This document shows positions 44,882 to 53,390 of a stretch of 64,000 nt of DNA, in pieces. Origin of the DNA: Streptomyces bikiniensis (GTDB taxonomy: Bacteria; Actinomycetota; Actinomycetes; Streptomycetales; Streptomycetaceae); assembly GCA_000716465.1 (NCBI GenBank), contig JNWL01000035.1:1-64000 (forward strand). The letters are read 5' to 3'. The stretch's first letter is position 1, and every line of letters starts with the position of its first letter. The notes beneath the pieces were generated by a model that ran no database searches, was not told where the DNA came from, and saw only the letters and a program-made list of their open reading frames with translations. Both the position numbers and the translations under genes were made by a program.

Positions 44882-46456
44882 GTGAACAGTTTCCGCAGCA
44901 TCCTCTCCCGTACCGCCCTGGGCACGGCGACCGGTCTGGTGGCCGGCTTCACGGCTCTGGCGGTGGCCGAGTTGGTCGCCGGGCTGTTCCGGCCCGCTGC
45001 CGGGCCGGTCACGGTCGTCGGCGGTGCGGTCATCGACCGGACGCCGGCGGCGGTGAAGGACTTCGCCATCCGTACGTTCGGGGAGAACGACAAGACCGTT
45101 CTCCAGCTCGGCATCCTCGTCGTTCTCGCTGTCATCGCCGCCGGTCTCGGCGTTCTCGCCCTTCGGCACAGGTGGGCCGGCGTATCGGGGGTTCTGCTGT
45201 TCGGACTCGTCGGCGCGGCCGCGGCGCTGAGCCGTCCCGATGCCGGGGGCGTGGCCGACGTGCTGCCCTCGCTCGTCGGTGCCGCGGCGGGCGCCGTGCT
45301 TCTCTGCTTTCTGGCTGGAAAGGCCGCGGCGGTCTCCGGCGGCACGGACGGTACGGGCGGTGGCGGCTGGGACCGGCGGGGGTTCCTCGTCCTGGCCGGC
45401 GCCGGTGTCGTCGGCGCCACGTCGGCCGGCTTGCTCGGCAGGTACCTGACGGGTCGCCAGAACCAGGGTGCTGTCGCCTCCAGGAACACCCTGGTCCTTC
45501 CGGCACCGACGTCACCTGCCCCGCCGGTGCCCAGGGGCACCCAGGTGAAAGCGGCGGGCATCACTCCCTTCACCACCCCCGACAAGGACTTCTACCGCGT
45601 CGACACCGCCCTGGTCGTCCCCAAGGTCGACGCCGGAACGTGGCGCCTGCGGATCCACGGCATGGGCGTCTCCCGCGCCCGGACCTTCACCCTCGAGGAC
45701 CTCCTGGCCCGGCCGCTGATCGAGCGGGACGTCACCTTGACCTGTGTGTCGAACGAAGTCGGCGGCCCCTACGTCGGCAACGCCCGCTGGCTGGGCGTCC
45801 GTCTGGCCGACCTGCTGGCCGAGTGCGGAGTGAAGCCGCCGTCGAAGGGCGGCGCGGCCGACCAGCTCGTCGCCCGCTCCGTGGACGGCATGACGCTCGG
45901 CTCGCCGGTGGAGGACGTGATGGACGGCCGCGACGCCATGCTCGCGGTCGGCATGAACGGTGAGCCGCTCCCCTTCGACCACGGCTTCCCCGTGCGCATG
46001 CTCGTTCCGGGTCTGTACGGATACGTCTCGGCCTGCAAGTGGATCGAGGACATCGAGCTGACCACCTTCGACGCCTACGACGCCTACTGGGTCAAGCGGA
46101 AGTGGGCCCGTCGCGCCCCGATCAAGACCCAGTCGCGCATCGACACCCCCAAGCCGTTCGCCCGCCCCGCCGCCGGCACGGTCACCGTGGCCGGGGTCGC
46201 GTGGGCCCAGCGCCGCGGCATCACCCGCGTCCAGGTCCGTGTCGACGACGGCCCCTGGCGGGACGCCGACCTCGCCGCCCAGGACACCGTCGACACCTGG
46301 CGCCAGTGGTCCTACCGCTGGCAGGCCACCTCCGGGGGACACAACCTCACCGTGCGCGCCACCGACGCGACCGGCCAGGTCCAGACCGAACAGCGCACCA
46401 GGACCGTCCCGGACGGGGCGAGCGGCTGGCACAGCGTATTCGTCACCGTCACCTAG
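44882..46456 (+). CDS. Membrane-anchored molybdopterin-dependent oxidoreductase (sulfite-oxidase family)
   Basis: 524 residues from GTG 44882 (an upstream in-frame start is possible; no good ribosome-binding site). The N-terminus carries four hydrophobic segments (about 10-30, 60-80, 85-105, 110-130), then WDRRGFLVLAGAGVVGA, a twin-arginine-like segment before another membrane helix. The SUOX-type domain, about 225-400, has VTLTCVSNEVGGPYVGN, with Cys288 placed as the molybdenum ligand. A C-terminal Mo-co dimerisation domain ends the protein. It oxidises or reduces a small sulfur or nitrogen compound outside the cell. A 19-bp perfect inverted repeat begins at its stop codon. Confidence 0.88.
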   Translation: MNSFRSILSRTALGTATGLVAGFTALAVAELVAGLFRPAAGPVTVVGGAVIDRTPAAVKDFAIRTFGENDKTVLQLGILVVLAVIAAGLGVLALRHRWAGVSGVLLFGLVGAAAALSRPDAGGVADVLPSLVGAAAGAVLLCFLAGKAAAVSGGTDGTGGGGWDRRGFLVLAGAGVVGATSAGLLGRYLTGRQNQGAVASRNTLVLPAPTSPAPPVPRGTQVKAAGITPFTTPDKDFYRVDTALVVPKVDAGTWRLRIHGMGVSRARTFTLEDLLARPLIERDVTLTCVSNEVGGPYVGNARWLGVRLADLLAECGVKPPSKGGAADQLVARSVDGMTLGSPVEDVMDGRDAMLAVGMNGEPLPFDHGFPVRMLVPGLYGYVSACKWIEDIELTTFDAYDAYWVKRKWARRAPIKTQSRIDTPKPFARPAAGTVTVAGVAWAQRRGITRVQVRVDDGPWRDADLAAQDTVDTWRQWSYRWQATSGGHNLTVRATDATGQVQTEQRTRTVPDGASGWHSVFVTVT

Positions 46457-46511
46457 GGCCTGTCCGGCGGATCACGGCCGGGGCCGCGACCCTGATCCGC
46501 CGGACAGGCCC
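46456..46511. repeat. Perfect 19-bp inverted repeat starting inside the stop codon
   Basis: GGGCCTGTCCGGCGGATCA (46456-46474) and its exact complement (46493-46511) enclose an 18-nt loop. The first G is the last base of the molybdoenzyme TAG stop, which lies in a CTAG tetranucleotide, a common IS5-type target. It could be a terminator, but a GGCCTGTCCGGCGGATC end is also what I associate with Streptomyces IS elements, so it may be a MITE or IS scar. Confidence 0.75.
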
Positions 46512-46604
46512 CGGACCACCCGACCATCCGAGAACGCCTTCGCGTACTCGGACGACCCCCGGCTTCCCCCGTGGAAGTCCGACCCTCTTTCAAGGAGCAA
46601 CGAA

Positions 46605-47255
46605 ATGAACTCCCTGCGCATCCGTCGTGGCGCGATCGCCGTGGCCGCCGCTGCCGTCCTGCCCTTCGCGCTCACCGCGTGCTCGGACTCCGGCAACGAC
46701 GCCAAGACGACCTCGCCCACCTCGGCCGCCGCCGACCCCACCACGGAGAGCCAGGAGCCGGACAAGGACTCCGTCGCCATGGACGAGCCCTTCGGCCCCG
46801 CCTGCGCCGGCGTGCCCAAGGACGGCGCGGGCTCCTTCGACGGCATGGCCAAGGACCCCGTCGCCACCGCGGCCTCGAACAACCCTGCCCTGTCCACCCT
46901 GGTGACCGCCGTCAAGAAGGCCGGCCTGGTCGACACCCTCAACAACGCCCAGAACATCACCGTCTTCGCCCCGACCAACGACGCCTTCGCCAAGCTCCCC
47001 AAGGCCGACCTGGACAAGGTCCTGGCCGACAAGGCCACCCTCACCAAGATCCTGACCTACCACGTCGTCGGCCAGAAGCTCGCCCCCGAGCAGCTGGAGA
47101 ACGGCTCCTTCGAGACCCTGCAGAAGGGCATGGTCACCACCACGGGCTCCGGCCAGGACTACACCGTCAACGACTCCTCGAAGGTCGTCTGCGGCAACGT
47201 CAAGACCGCGAACGCCAACGTCTACATCGTCGACACCGTCCTCATGCCCAAGTAG
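46605..47255 (+). CDS. Fasciclin-domain lipoprotein
   Basis: 216 residues. A lipoprotein signal peptide ends in FALTACSDSG (lipobox L-T-A-C), followed by a Thr/Ser/Pro-rich linker and one fasciclin (FAS1) domain about 75-215 with NITVFAPTNDAFAKLP and LTYHVVGQKL. ATG 46605 follows AAGGAG. Streptomyces often pairs a SUOX-like membrane oxidoreductase with a FAS1 lipoprotein, suggesting they act together at the cell surface; the role is unknown. A strong terminator follows at 47296. Confidence 0.92.
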   Translation: MNSLRIRRGAIAVAAAAVLPFALTACSDSGNDAKTTSPTSAAADPTTESQEPDKDSVAMDEPFGPACAGVPKDGAGSFDGMAKDPVATAASNNPALSTLVTAVKKAGLVDTLNNAQNITVFAPTNDAFAKLPKADLDKVLADKATLTKILTYHVVGQKLAPEQLENGSFETLQKGMVTTTGSGQDYTVNDSSKVVCGNVKTANANVYIVDTVLMPK

Positions 47256-47295
47256 TCCCCGGACCGCTCCCGTGCGGCTCTGTCCAGAACGGCCC

Positions 47296-47332
47296 GTGGC
47301 CCCGCACCCCCTCACAAGGGGTGCGGGGCCAC
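47296..47332 (+). terminator. Terminator after the fasciclin gene
   Basis: GTGGCCCCGCACCCC (47296-47310), a CTCACAA loop and the exact complement (47318-47332) give a 15-bp perfect stem 40 nt after the stop. Confidence 0.85.
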
Positions 47333-48046
47333 CGGCACGAGCCGGCTCCGAAAGCTCCGGGACAGCCGCAGGGCGCCGGTGCGCCGGCCCGCACGCTTCG
47401 GCTCCCGAGTCTTCGTGCCGTCGCCCGGGCGCCCCGGAAGGGGAACCCTCCCGCACCATGGTCCGCCCCGGCCCGTCATCCGGCGGCAAGAAGAGCGGGG
47501 AAGGGCCGCCCAGATCCCGGCCGGACACATGACAGCACCCGGGATCTGGGCGGCGGCGCAGGAGCAGGCTCCGTCAGGGAAGAGCAGCTCGTGCGACCGA
47601 CCGCCTCTCGCATCCCCCGCTCATGGGGTACGGGAAGCGGCGAAAGCGTCACCGGTGACCGGTCGGCCACGGTGACAGGTCGCCGACGGTTTCCCCAGTT
47701 CCCGGATCACTGCCACCTTGCGTTGTTCCACACGACTCTCCCGCTGGCCGACACGCCGCGACCGCGGCACGATTCACCCGTACTTCGCAGCCGTCGGACG
47801 GTTGGATTGGGTGATGATCCGGAGGGCGGGCCGCACGGCCGTGTCGGCGGATCGGGCGGGGAGGGACATCCGGAGCACCGGGTGGTGACGGGCTGGAGCG
47901 ATCCGCCCGCAGGTTCGAAGGCGAGTCCGACCGCTTTCGCGCCGGCGGTGTCGCCGGCGGTGAGGACGGTGCTACCACCCCGGCCACGCAGCCCATGTGC
48001 TGACGCTCCCGGCGTCGCGCCGACGGCGGGCTGCCCGTCGCCACGA
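47333..48046. other. Gene-poor stretch with one large hairpin
   Basis: No convincing coding region in about 700 bp. It contains a 16-bp perfect inverted repeat, GCCGCCCAGATCCCGG (47505-47520) paired with 47539-47554 around an 18-nt loop, the same loop length as the repeat at 46456-46511. The remainder is mixed-composition sequence that probably represents decayed coding DNA. Confidence 0.5.
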
Positions 48047-48049
48047 TTC

Positions 48050-48430
48050 GATCATGACTTCCCGGGCGACCTCTTCGGACTGTCCCCGGTCAGGCGCGCG
48101 GACCTGACGGCGCGCACGCCGGAGGCCGGGGTGCCGGTGATGCTGCCGGAGATCGACCGCCGTACCGAGGGCGCCCACGACCTGGTCGTCGAGCTGCGCC
48201 GGTACCGGGAGCGGGGTCGGCCGCTGCCGAAGGACGCGGCCCGGTGCACCGTGGACCCGGTCCGCTCCCGACCGCACGCGGTCGAGCACGTCGGCCACGA
48301 GCGGCGGCTGTGGCACCGGGTCCACCCGCCCACCGGCCGGGAGGGGCCGGTGCCGTTCGTGTTCGCGGACACCACCGGGGCGAAGGCCGCCGAAGTGTCG
48401 AACGGGCGGCGTGGCCGGGGTGATCGTCCG
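48050..48430 (+). pseudogene. Replication-relaxation-like protein fragment
   Basis: A start-less frame encodes VPVMLPEIDRRTEGAHDLVV, ELRRYRERGRPLPKDAARC, VDPVRSRPHAVEHVGHERRL and WHRVHPPTGREGPVPFVFAD. This matches the pattern I associate with replication-relaxation or plasmid-borne proteins in Streptomyces integrative elements (EVDRRTE, LRRY, RLWRRVYPPTGREG). The N-terminus is missing and the end runs into the sigma-factor leader without a natural stop. Another relic of a mobile element. Confidence 0.45.
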
Positions 48431-48540
48431 TCTGCCCGTGTGGTCCACTTCGTGTGCATGCTGAGCCCCGTCCGGGGTAGGCGGGTGCTGCCGCCGCCGG
48501 GAGTGGGGCGGGCGAGTCCGCTGGGCGAGGGGTGGGGAAC

Positions 48541-49395
48541 ATGACGACGGTGGCGGGGACCGGCACGAGGGCCACGAGAGCATGGGATGTCGAGCTGCCG
48601 GTGGTCCCTGATCCGGCGAAGGTGGCGCCGAAGGACGCGCGCTCGCTCTCGAAGCGGTTCCTGGAGCGGTTGGCGGTGCTGGAAGAAGGCACGCCCGAGT
48701 ACCAGTACGCGCGGAACACGCTGATCGAGATGAACACCTCTCTCGTCCGCTACGCGGCCGGCCGGTTCCGCAGCCGCGGGGCGGATGAGATGGAGGACAT
48801 CGTCCAGGTCGGCACGATCGGTCTGATCAAGGCGATCGACCGCTTCGAGCTGTCGCGCGAGGTGGAGTTCACCACCTTCGCGATTCCGTACATCGTCGGC
48901 GAGATCAAGCGGTTCTTCCGTGACACCTCCTGGGCCGTGCACGTCCCGCGCCGCCTCCAGGAAGCCCGCATCGAACTGGCCCGTGCCACCGAAGAGCTGC
49001 GCTCCCGCCTGGACCGCAGTCCGACGGTCAAGGAACTGGCCGAGCTGATGAGCCTGTCCGAGCAGGAGGTCATCGAAGCGAGGATTGCCGCCAACGGCTA
49101 CAACTCCGCCTCCCTGGACGCCACCCTCTCCGGCGACGAGGACGGCGAGGCGGTCCTGGCCGACTTCATCGGCGTCGAGGACCCCGCCATGGAACTGGTC
49201 GAGGACTTCCACGCCCTGGCACCTCTCATCGCGGAGCTGGACGAGCGGTCGCGACAGATCATCCACTGGCGGTTCGTCGACGAACTCACCCAGGCCCAGA
49301 TCGGAGAGCGGCTGGGCCGCTCCCAGATGCAGGTCTCACGACTGCTGGCACGCACGTTGAACCGCCTGCGCGAAGGCATGCTCACCACCGGCTGA
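48541..49395 (+). CDS. SigB/SigF/SigG-type stress sigma factor
   Basis: 284 residues. Region 2 has NTLIEMNTSLVRYAAGRFRS, DEMEDIVQVGTIGLIKAIDR and REVEFTTFAIPYIVGEIKRFF; region 3 has LEEARIELARATEELRS-like sequence (LQEARIELA) with VPRRLQE; region 4 has LTQAQIGERLGRSQMQVSRLLA. The group-3 SigB/F subfamily is controlled by partner switching. This makes it a possible end target of the STAS/SpoIIE module 6 kb away, though no anti-sigma kinase gene is adjacent. ATG 48541 follows GGGG. A GvpU-like gene follows 99 bp later. Confidence 0.93.
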   Translation: MTTVAGTGTRATRAWDVELPVVPDPAKVAPKDARSLSKRFLERLAVLEEGTPEYQYARNTLIEMNTSLVRYAAGRFRSRGADEMEDIVQVGTIGLIKAIDRFELSREVEFTTFAIPYIVGEIKRFFRDTSWAVHVPRRLQEARIELARATEELRSRLDRSPTVKELAELMSLSEQEVIEARIAANGYNSASLDATLSGDEDGEAVLADFIGVEDPAMELVEDFHALAPLIAELDERSRQIIHWRFVDELTQAQIGERLGRSQMQVSRLLARTLNRLREGMLTTG

Positions 49396-49494
49396 GACCC
49401 TCGCCCGCGCACCGGCAGGCCCCGCACCCCCGAGCGATCGCCGGCCCGCCATCCCCTGCGCAGTACTGGACGCGGTAAGCAAGGAGAACCCGCA

Positions 49495-49905
49495 TTGACC
49501 GAGGACCGGCACCAGACCGTGGACGAGACGCTCGCTCCCGCGGTCGACGCGCACCTGGAGATCCTGCTTCGCATGGTCGAAGCACAGCCCGGGGCCCGGA
49601 TGGCGATCTGCCTGACCACACGGGGCGGCGTCGTAGCCGGCCATCTGGTGGCCGCGCGGACATGGGCGGAACGCTGGGAGGAGACCGTCGGCCAAGCCGA
49701 CGAACAGCGGCAGGCCGAGGTGATGGCGCACCTGCCGCAGATGGTCCAGTCGACGCAACTGCACGGCGAGACCTCCGAGAACGGCCTGCATCCCTTCCTG
49801 CACCTGGTGGACGTCACCTTCATGTCCGTTCCCGGCTCCCTGACCTCCCCCGTATGGCGCGGGCGGGTCAGCGATGTCTGCGGATGGTCACTGGGCACCG
49901 TCTGA
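49495..49905 (+). CDS. GvpU-like accessory protein
   Basis: 136 residues starting at TTG 49495, with AGGAG 9 nt upstream. MAICLTTRGGVVAGHLVAAR near residue 36 and HPFLHLVDVTF with SPVWRGRVSDVCGWSLGTV at the end resemble GvpU-type gas-vesicle accessory proteins (strand-rich, ending WRGR...G.SLG). No other gas-vesicle gene lies in the window, so a stress-related role under the adjacent sigma factor is equally possible. The assignment rests on pattern recall. Confidence 0.6.
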   Translation: MTEDRHQTVDETLAPAVDAHLEILLRMVEAQPGARMAICLTTRGGVVAGHLVAARTWAERWEETVGQADEQRQAEVMAHLPQMVQSTQLHGETSENGLHPFLHLVDVTFMSVPGSLTSPVWRGRVSDVCGWSLGTV

Positions 49906-50458
49906 CCGGCGGCCACCGCCGGAGAGGACCGGACTGGGCGGGAGCCCGCCGGTGTGCGTGGAGTACGGCCTGGGGCAAGGCCCGGCCGTGAGTCCCTTCG
50001 GCGACGAGACGTGCGGCGCACCGTCTCCAAGGACAATGCCCTGCGGTCAGGGAGGCCGTCGTGCGGCTGCGCGCCCTGGCAGACGAGACGCCCGTGGGCC
50101 GTCCCGTTCGCCTCACGCCGACCAGGAGCTGTGGGTGATCCCCGACCGTTCTGGAGCTGTGGAGCTGGGCATGAAATGATGTGATCATGCCCGGCCACTG
50201 GACCGGATCGGTCTTCCCAGGCGTCTTCGCCATCGCTGCGATCTTCGTCTCGGCCCGGGCCGCCTGGCGAAGCGCCTGGCGCGAGGCGGCCTGCTGGGCC
50301 ATGACCACAGCGGCAATCACGCCCATGGTGCCTGTCGCATGGCGATTTTTCAGAGGTGAACCACCGGCTCGCAGGAGAGCGGTGCGGCTCGGGTGCGTCG
50401 GTCACCGGCCTCAGGCGCCGAGCACCCACGGTCCGGTGGGCCGGGACTCGTCGGCCGT
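49906..50458. other. Gene-poor stretch after the GvpU-like gene
   Basis: No gene that I can support. An open frame from ATG 50187 to 50480 encodes a hydrophobic N-terminus (VFPGVFAIAAIFVSARA) but has no ribosome-binding site and ends antisense to the next gene; I treat it as doubtful. Short Arg/Pro-rich frames earlier in the gap look non-coding. Confidence 0.4.
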
Positions 50459-50770
50459 CTACGGGGTGTTCTCCGGGTGAGCCGCGGGGCGGTGGGTACG
50501 GAGCAGGCGGACGCCTTTCACCACGTAGGCGGCGGCCATGAGCACGAAGCCGGCGGGAGTGAGCCAGACCAAGGGTTCCGCTACCGCCACGCTCAGCAGC
50601 AAGCCGCCGAAGAGCAGGAGGCAGCCAAGGGTCTCCAGAAGGTCAAGGAGTCCCTTGGAACGCACTGCGGGGTCGGGATCGCGCATGCGGCGGGTGACGG
50701 GCGCGAGGCCCAGGAGCTGCACGACGATGATGCCCAGTGCGACCCAGACGAACCAATCAGGTGTGTCCAC
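50459..50770 (-). CDS. Small membrane protein (103 aa), leaderless
   Basis: GTG 50770 lies 7 nt after TACAGT on the minus strand (50783-50778), with TTCCGA 17 bp further up, so the mRNA is probably leaderless; no ribosome-binding site exists. The protein has three hydrophobic helices: DWFVWVALGIIVVQLLGLAP, LETLGCLLLFGGLLLSVAVA (about 46-65), and VWLTPAGFVLMAAAYVV. A short charged loop (RRMRDPDPAVRSKG) lies between the first two. Family unknown. Confidence 0.7.
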   Translation of the reverse strand: MDTPDWFVWVALGIIVVQLLGLAPVTRRMRDPDPAVRSKGLLDLLETLGCLLLFGGLLLSVAVAEPLVWLTPAGFVLMAAAYVVKGVRLLRTHRPAAHPENTP

Positions 50771-50865
50771 GGCGCGGACTGTATCGCCGGTCCACAAGCC
50801 TCGGAACGAAGATCCAGAATCCGAAGCTTCGTTGTGATCAAGGAGTGCGCGGGTAGACGGGTGCC

Positions 50866-50958
50866 ATGTTCTTCTTCAGCAACCGCATCGGCTGCCTGGG
50901 ATCTCTCCTCATCAGCGTGGTGGCGACTGTCATCCTGTTCATGATCTTCAGCCGCTGA
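50866..50958 (+). CDS. Tiny single-pass membrane protein (30 aa)
   Basis: ATG 50866 opens MFFFSNRIGCLGSLLISVV and continues to a TGA at 50956-50958. The whole peptide is one membrane helix after a short N-terminus with Asn-Arg. TTGTGA (50832-50837) and TAGACG (about 50854-50859) precede the ATG by leaderless-type spacing. Such FFF-GCLGSLL micropeptides recur in Streptomyces genomes in my recollection. Function unknown. Confidence 0.55.
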   Translation: MFFFSNRIGCLGSLLISVVATVILFMIFSR

Positions 50959-50976
50959 TGCAACCGCCCACGCGCG

Positions 50977-51246
50977 TCACGTCCACCTCATGCCGATTCG
51001 GGAGAGTTGCCCGATCCGCTCCGGCGTCAGCGACGCCGCTCGGGAGCGTAGGTCGCTGATCCAGGCTCCGAATTCAAGCGCTACCTCCTGCCGCTCCTGT
51101 CCCTCCTCGTCGAGGTCGATGGTTCCGACGTGCTTCCCGGGAACGGTCAGGTGTCCCTCGCGTCCGTGGAACTGGCGGGCGGCGTAGTGCATCGCCCACT
51201 TGGCCGCCCGACCGGTAAGCGGCTTCGGCCTCTGCTGTTCAGGCTT
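50977..51246 (-). pseudogene. C-terminal remnant of a helicase-associated-domain protein
   Basis: The minus-strand frame encodes KPLTGRAAKWAMHYAARQFH, GREGHLTVPGKHVGTIDLDE, LEFGAWISDLRSRAASLTPE and ERIGQLSRIGMRWT, matching one PF03457 Helicase-associated repeat (YxxREGHLxVP...LGxWxxxxR...L...R...L...GMxW). Streptomyces carries long helicases ending in several such repeats, so this is a severed tail. The upstream part overlaps the end of the XRE-cupin gene, and no helicase domain is present. Confidence 0.6.
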
Positions 51247-51811
51247 CCGGTCCGGTGCGGACGACGGCCTGGTCGCCGTGCGGGCCGAACAGGTGCAGGA
51301 TCTCGACCGCGCTGTCGCCCGCGGGCCCGAACCAGTGTGGTTCGCCGGTGTCGAACTCGGCGACCTCGCCGGGGCGCAGCGTGACGTCGGAGTCGCCCAG
51401 GATCAGGCGGAGTTCACCGGCGAGGACATAGAGCCACTCGTAGCCGGCGTGGGTGACGAGCTTCGGTTCGCGCGGGGCGAGCACCTGTTTGAAGACCTGC
51501 ACACGGCCCGGGTACTGCGTGAGCGGGACCAGCACGCTGCCGCGGTCCTTGCGGTGCGGGCGCAGGTGCACCCGTGGGTCGCCGGTGGCCGGGGCCGCGA
51601 CGAGCTGGTCCAGGGCGACGCGGTGGGCGCGCGCCAGCGGGATGAGCAGGTCGAGGGTGGGGCGCCGGATGCCCGACTCCAGGCGGGAGAGGGTGCTCAC
51701 GGAGATGCCGGTGTCCTGGGCGAGCGCCTCCAGGGTGAGACCTCGGTCGCGGCGCAGGGTGCGCAGCCGGGGCCCGATGCCGTCGAGGATCTGTGTGAGT
51801 TCGGCGTCCAT
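51239..51811 (-). CDS. XRE-cupin transcriptional regulator
   Basis: 190 residues from ATG 51811. Helix-turn-helix about 10-65 (LRRDRGLTLEALAQDTGISV, STLSRLESGIRRPTLDLL) and a C-terminal cupin about 100-180 (HAGYEWLYVLAGELRLILGD, LRPGEVAEFDTGEPHWFGP). It resembles small-molecule-sensing XRE-cupin repressors of neighbouring exporters. Divergent from the MFS gene 95 bp away, with a perfect palindrome between them. A 17-residue upstream extension is open but crosses that operator and is rejected. Confidence 0.92.
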   Translation of the reverse strand: MDAELTQILDGIGPRLRTLRRDRGLTLEALAQDTGISVSTLSRLESGIRRPTLDLLIPLARAHRVALDQLVAAPATGDPRVHLRPHRKDRGSVLVPLTQYPGRVQVFKQVLAPREPKLVTHAGYEWLYVLAGELRLILGDSDVTLRPGEVAEFDTGEPHWFGPAGDSAVEILHLFGPHGDQAVVRTGPEA

Positions 51812-51820
51812 GGCCCCTAT

Positions 51821-51837
51821 TTTGCGGTCTCCGCAAA
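51821..51837. promoter_or_regulatory. Palindromic operator TTTGCGG-N3-CCGCAAA
   Basis: A perfect 7-bp inverted repeat with a 3-bp centre, 10 bp upstream of the xre-cupin start in the divergent intergenic region. Position and symmetry suit autoregulation by the XRE-cupin dimer and control of the MFS exporter. Confidence 0.65.
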
Positions 51838-51906
51838 GACGCTGGGTGCGGGCGGCCGCCTGGTCGGAGCATGGCGGCACATGATCCCGACGGAAGGCGC
51901 TCGCCG

Positions 51907-53301
51907 ATGACCACGACCTCTTTGCCGGCAGAAACCGGACTCGGTGCGCGCCGGCGCTGGACGGTCCTCGCCGTCTGCGCGCTGAGCATGTTCCTGGTGG
52001 GGCTGGACACCACCATTGTCAACGTGGGACTCCCCGCGATCGGGGAAGGCCTGGGGACCGGTACGCGGGGCCTGGAGTGGGTGGTGGACGCCTACACCGT
52101 CGTCCTGGCAGCGCTCCTCATCACCTCCGGCGCGCTCGCCGACCGCTTCGGACGCCGACGGGTGTTCCGCGTCGGCCTGGTCGTCTTCGGGGCCGCGTCG
52201 CTGGTCTGCGCGGTGGCACCGTCGCTGGGTGTCCTGATCGCGGCGCGGGCCGCGCAGGGAGTCGGCGCGTCGATGCTGAGCCCGGTGGCCCTGGCGATCG
52301 TGGTGAGCACGATGCCCGATCCGAAGGAGCGGGCCAAGGCCATCGGGATCTGGGCATCGGTGTTCGGTCTGAGCATGGCGGCGGGGCCGGTCACCGGCGG
52401 GGCGCTCGTCGCGGCGCTCGGCTGGCGGGCGGTGTTCTGGGTCAACGCCCCGGTCGTCGTGGTCGCGCTGGTGCTGGTCGCGGTGTTCGTGCCGGAGTCC
52501 CACGGGCAGCGCACGCGCCGCCTGGACCTGCCTGGGCAGGTGCTCCTCATACTGGCCCTGGGGGCAAGCGTCTGGGTACTCATCGAGGGCCCGCGCATCG
52601 GCTGGACCTCTCCCGTGGCCGTGGCCGGATATGCGCTGATCGCCGTCACCACGGCCGCGTTCGTCCGGGTCGAGACTCGCCGGAGCGAACCGCTGATGGA
52701 CCTCGGGCTCTTCCGGCGGCCGGTGTTCACTGCAGCGGTGCTGGGAGCCGTCGCCGTGTTCGTCGCCCTCAGTACGGCCCTGCTGCTGAACACGCTCTAC
52801 CTCCAGCACGCCCGCGGCTGGTCCCCCCTCGCAGCCGGGCTCACCACCCTGCCCATGGCGCTCGGCGCCACCTTGTGCGCGCCCTGGGCCGGCAGCCTGG
52901 TGAGCCGCCTCGGGCCACGGCGCCCCTTGCTCCTGGCCGGTGCGTTCACCGCGGCGGGCGGGCTGTGCCTGGCCGACCTCGGCCAGGACACCGGCATAAG
53001 CCTCCTGCTGACGGCCCAGTTGCTGCTCGGGATCGGGTTCGGCTTCGCCAACGCGCCCCTCACCAATACCGCGATCAGCGGCCTCCCCACCTCCCGGGCG
53101 GGCGTGGCCGGGGCCATCACGTCCACCGCCCGCCAGGTCGGCTCCGCCGTCGGGGTGGCCGTCGCGGGGGCCCTGATCGCCGGAGCCGGGCCGGACGCAC
53201 TGGCCCGGGCGGCACGTCCCGGCTGGCTGCTGGTGGCGGCCTGCGGGCTGTTCCTGATGGGCGTCGCACGGGCCGCCGCGCCGGTGCGCCGGGAAGTGTG
53301 A
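51907..53301 (+). CDS. MFS drug-efflux transporter, DHA2 family
   Basis: 464 residues, about 14 membrane helices. LVGLDTTIVNVGLPAIGEGL is motif D1, GALADRFGRRRVFRVG motif A, and AAGPVTGGALVAALGWRAVF motif C. It is probably a multidrug or antibiotic exporter induced through the divergent XRE-cupin regulator. ATG 51907 has GGAAGG about 12 nt upstream. Unrelated in sequence detail to the MFS at 10032 despite the same family. Confidence 0.93.
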   Translation: MTTTSLPAETGLGARRRWTVLAVCALSMFLVGLDTTIVNVGLPAIGEGLGTGTRGLEWVVDAYTVVLAALLITSGALADRFGRRRVFRVGLVVFGAASLVCAVAPSLGVLIAARAAQGVGASMLSPVALAIVVSTMPDPKERAKAIGIWASVFGLSMAAGPVTGGALVAALGWRAVFWVNAPVVVVALVLVAVFVPESHGQRTRRLDLPGQVLLILALGASVWVLIEGPRIGWTSPVAVAGYALIAVTTAAFVRVETRRSEPLMDLGLFRRPVFTAAVLGAVAVFVALSTALLLNTLYLQHARGWSPLAAGLTTLPMALGATLCAPWAGSLVSRLGPRRPLLLAGAFTAAGGLCLADLGQDTGISLLLTAQLLLGIGFGFANAPLTNTAISGLPTSRAGVAGAITSTARQVGSAVGVAVAGALIAGAGPDALARAARPGWLLVAACGLFLMGVARAAAPVRREV

Positions 53302-53390
53302 CGGCCGAGGCGCCGGCGAAGGGGCACCCTGGGGTACCGGTCCGGCTTTGGACACCGGCCCTGCCTTCGCCGCCCCGGATCCGGCCGGAG

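Noticed and set aside
49954..50480. Small plus-strand open frames after the GvpU-like gene
   Set aside because: Arg/Pro-rich, no ribosome-binding sites, and the last one runs antisense to a better-supported membrane protein gene.
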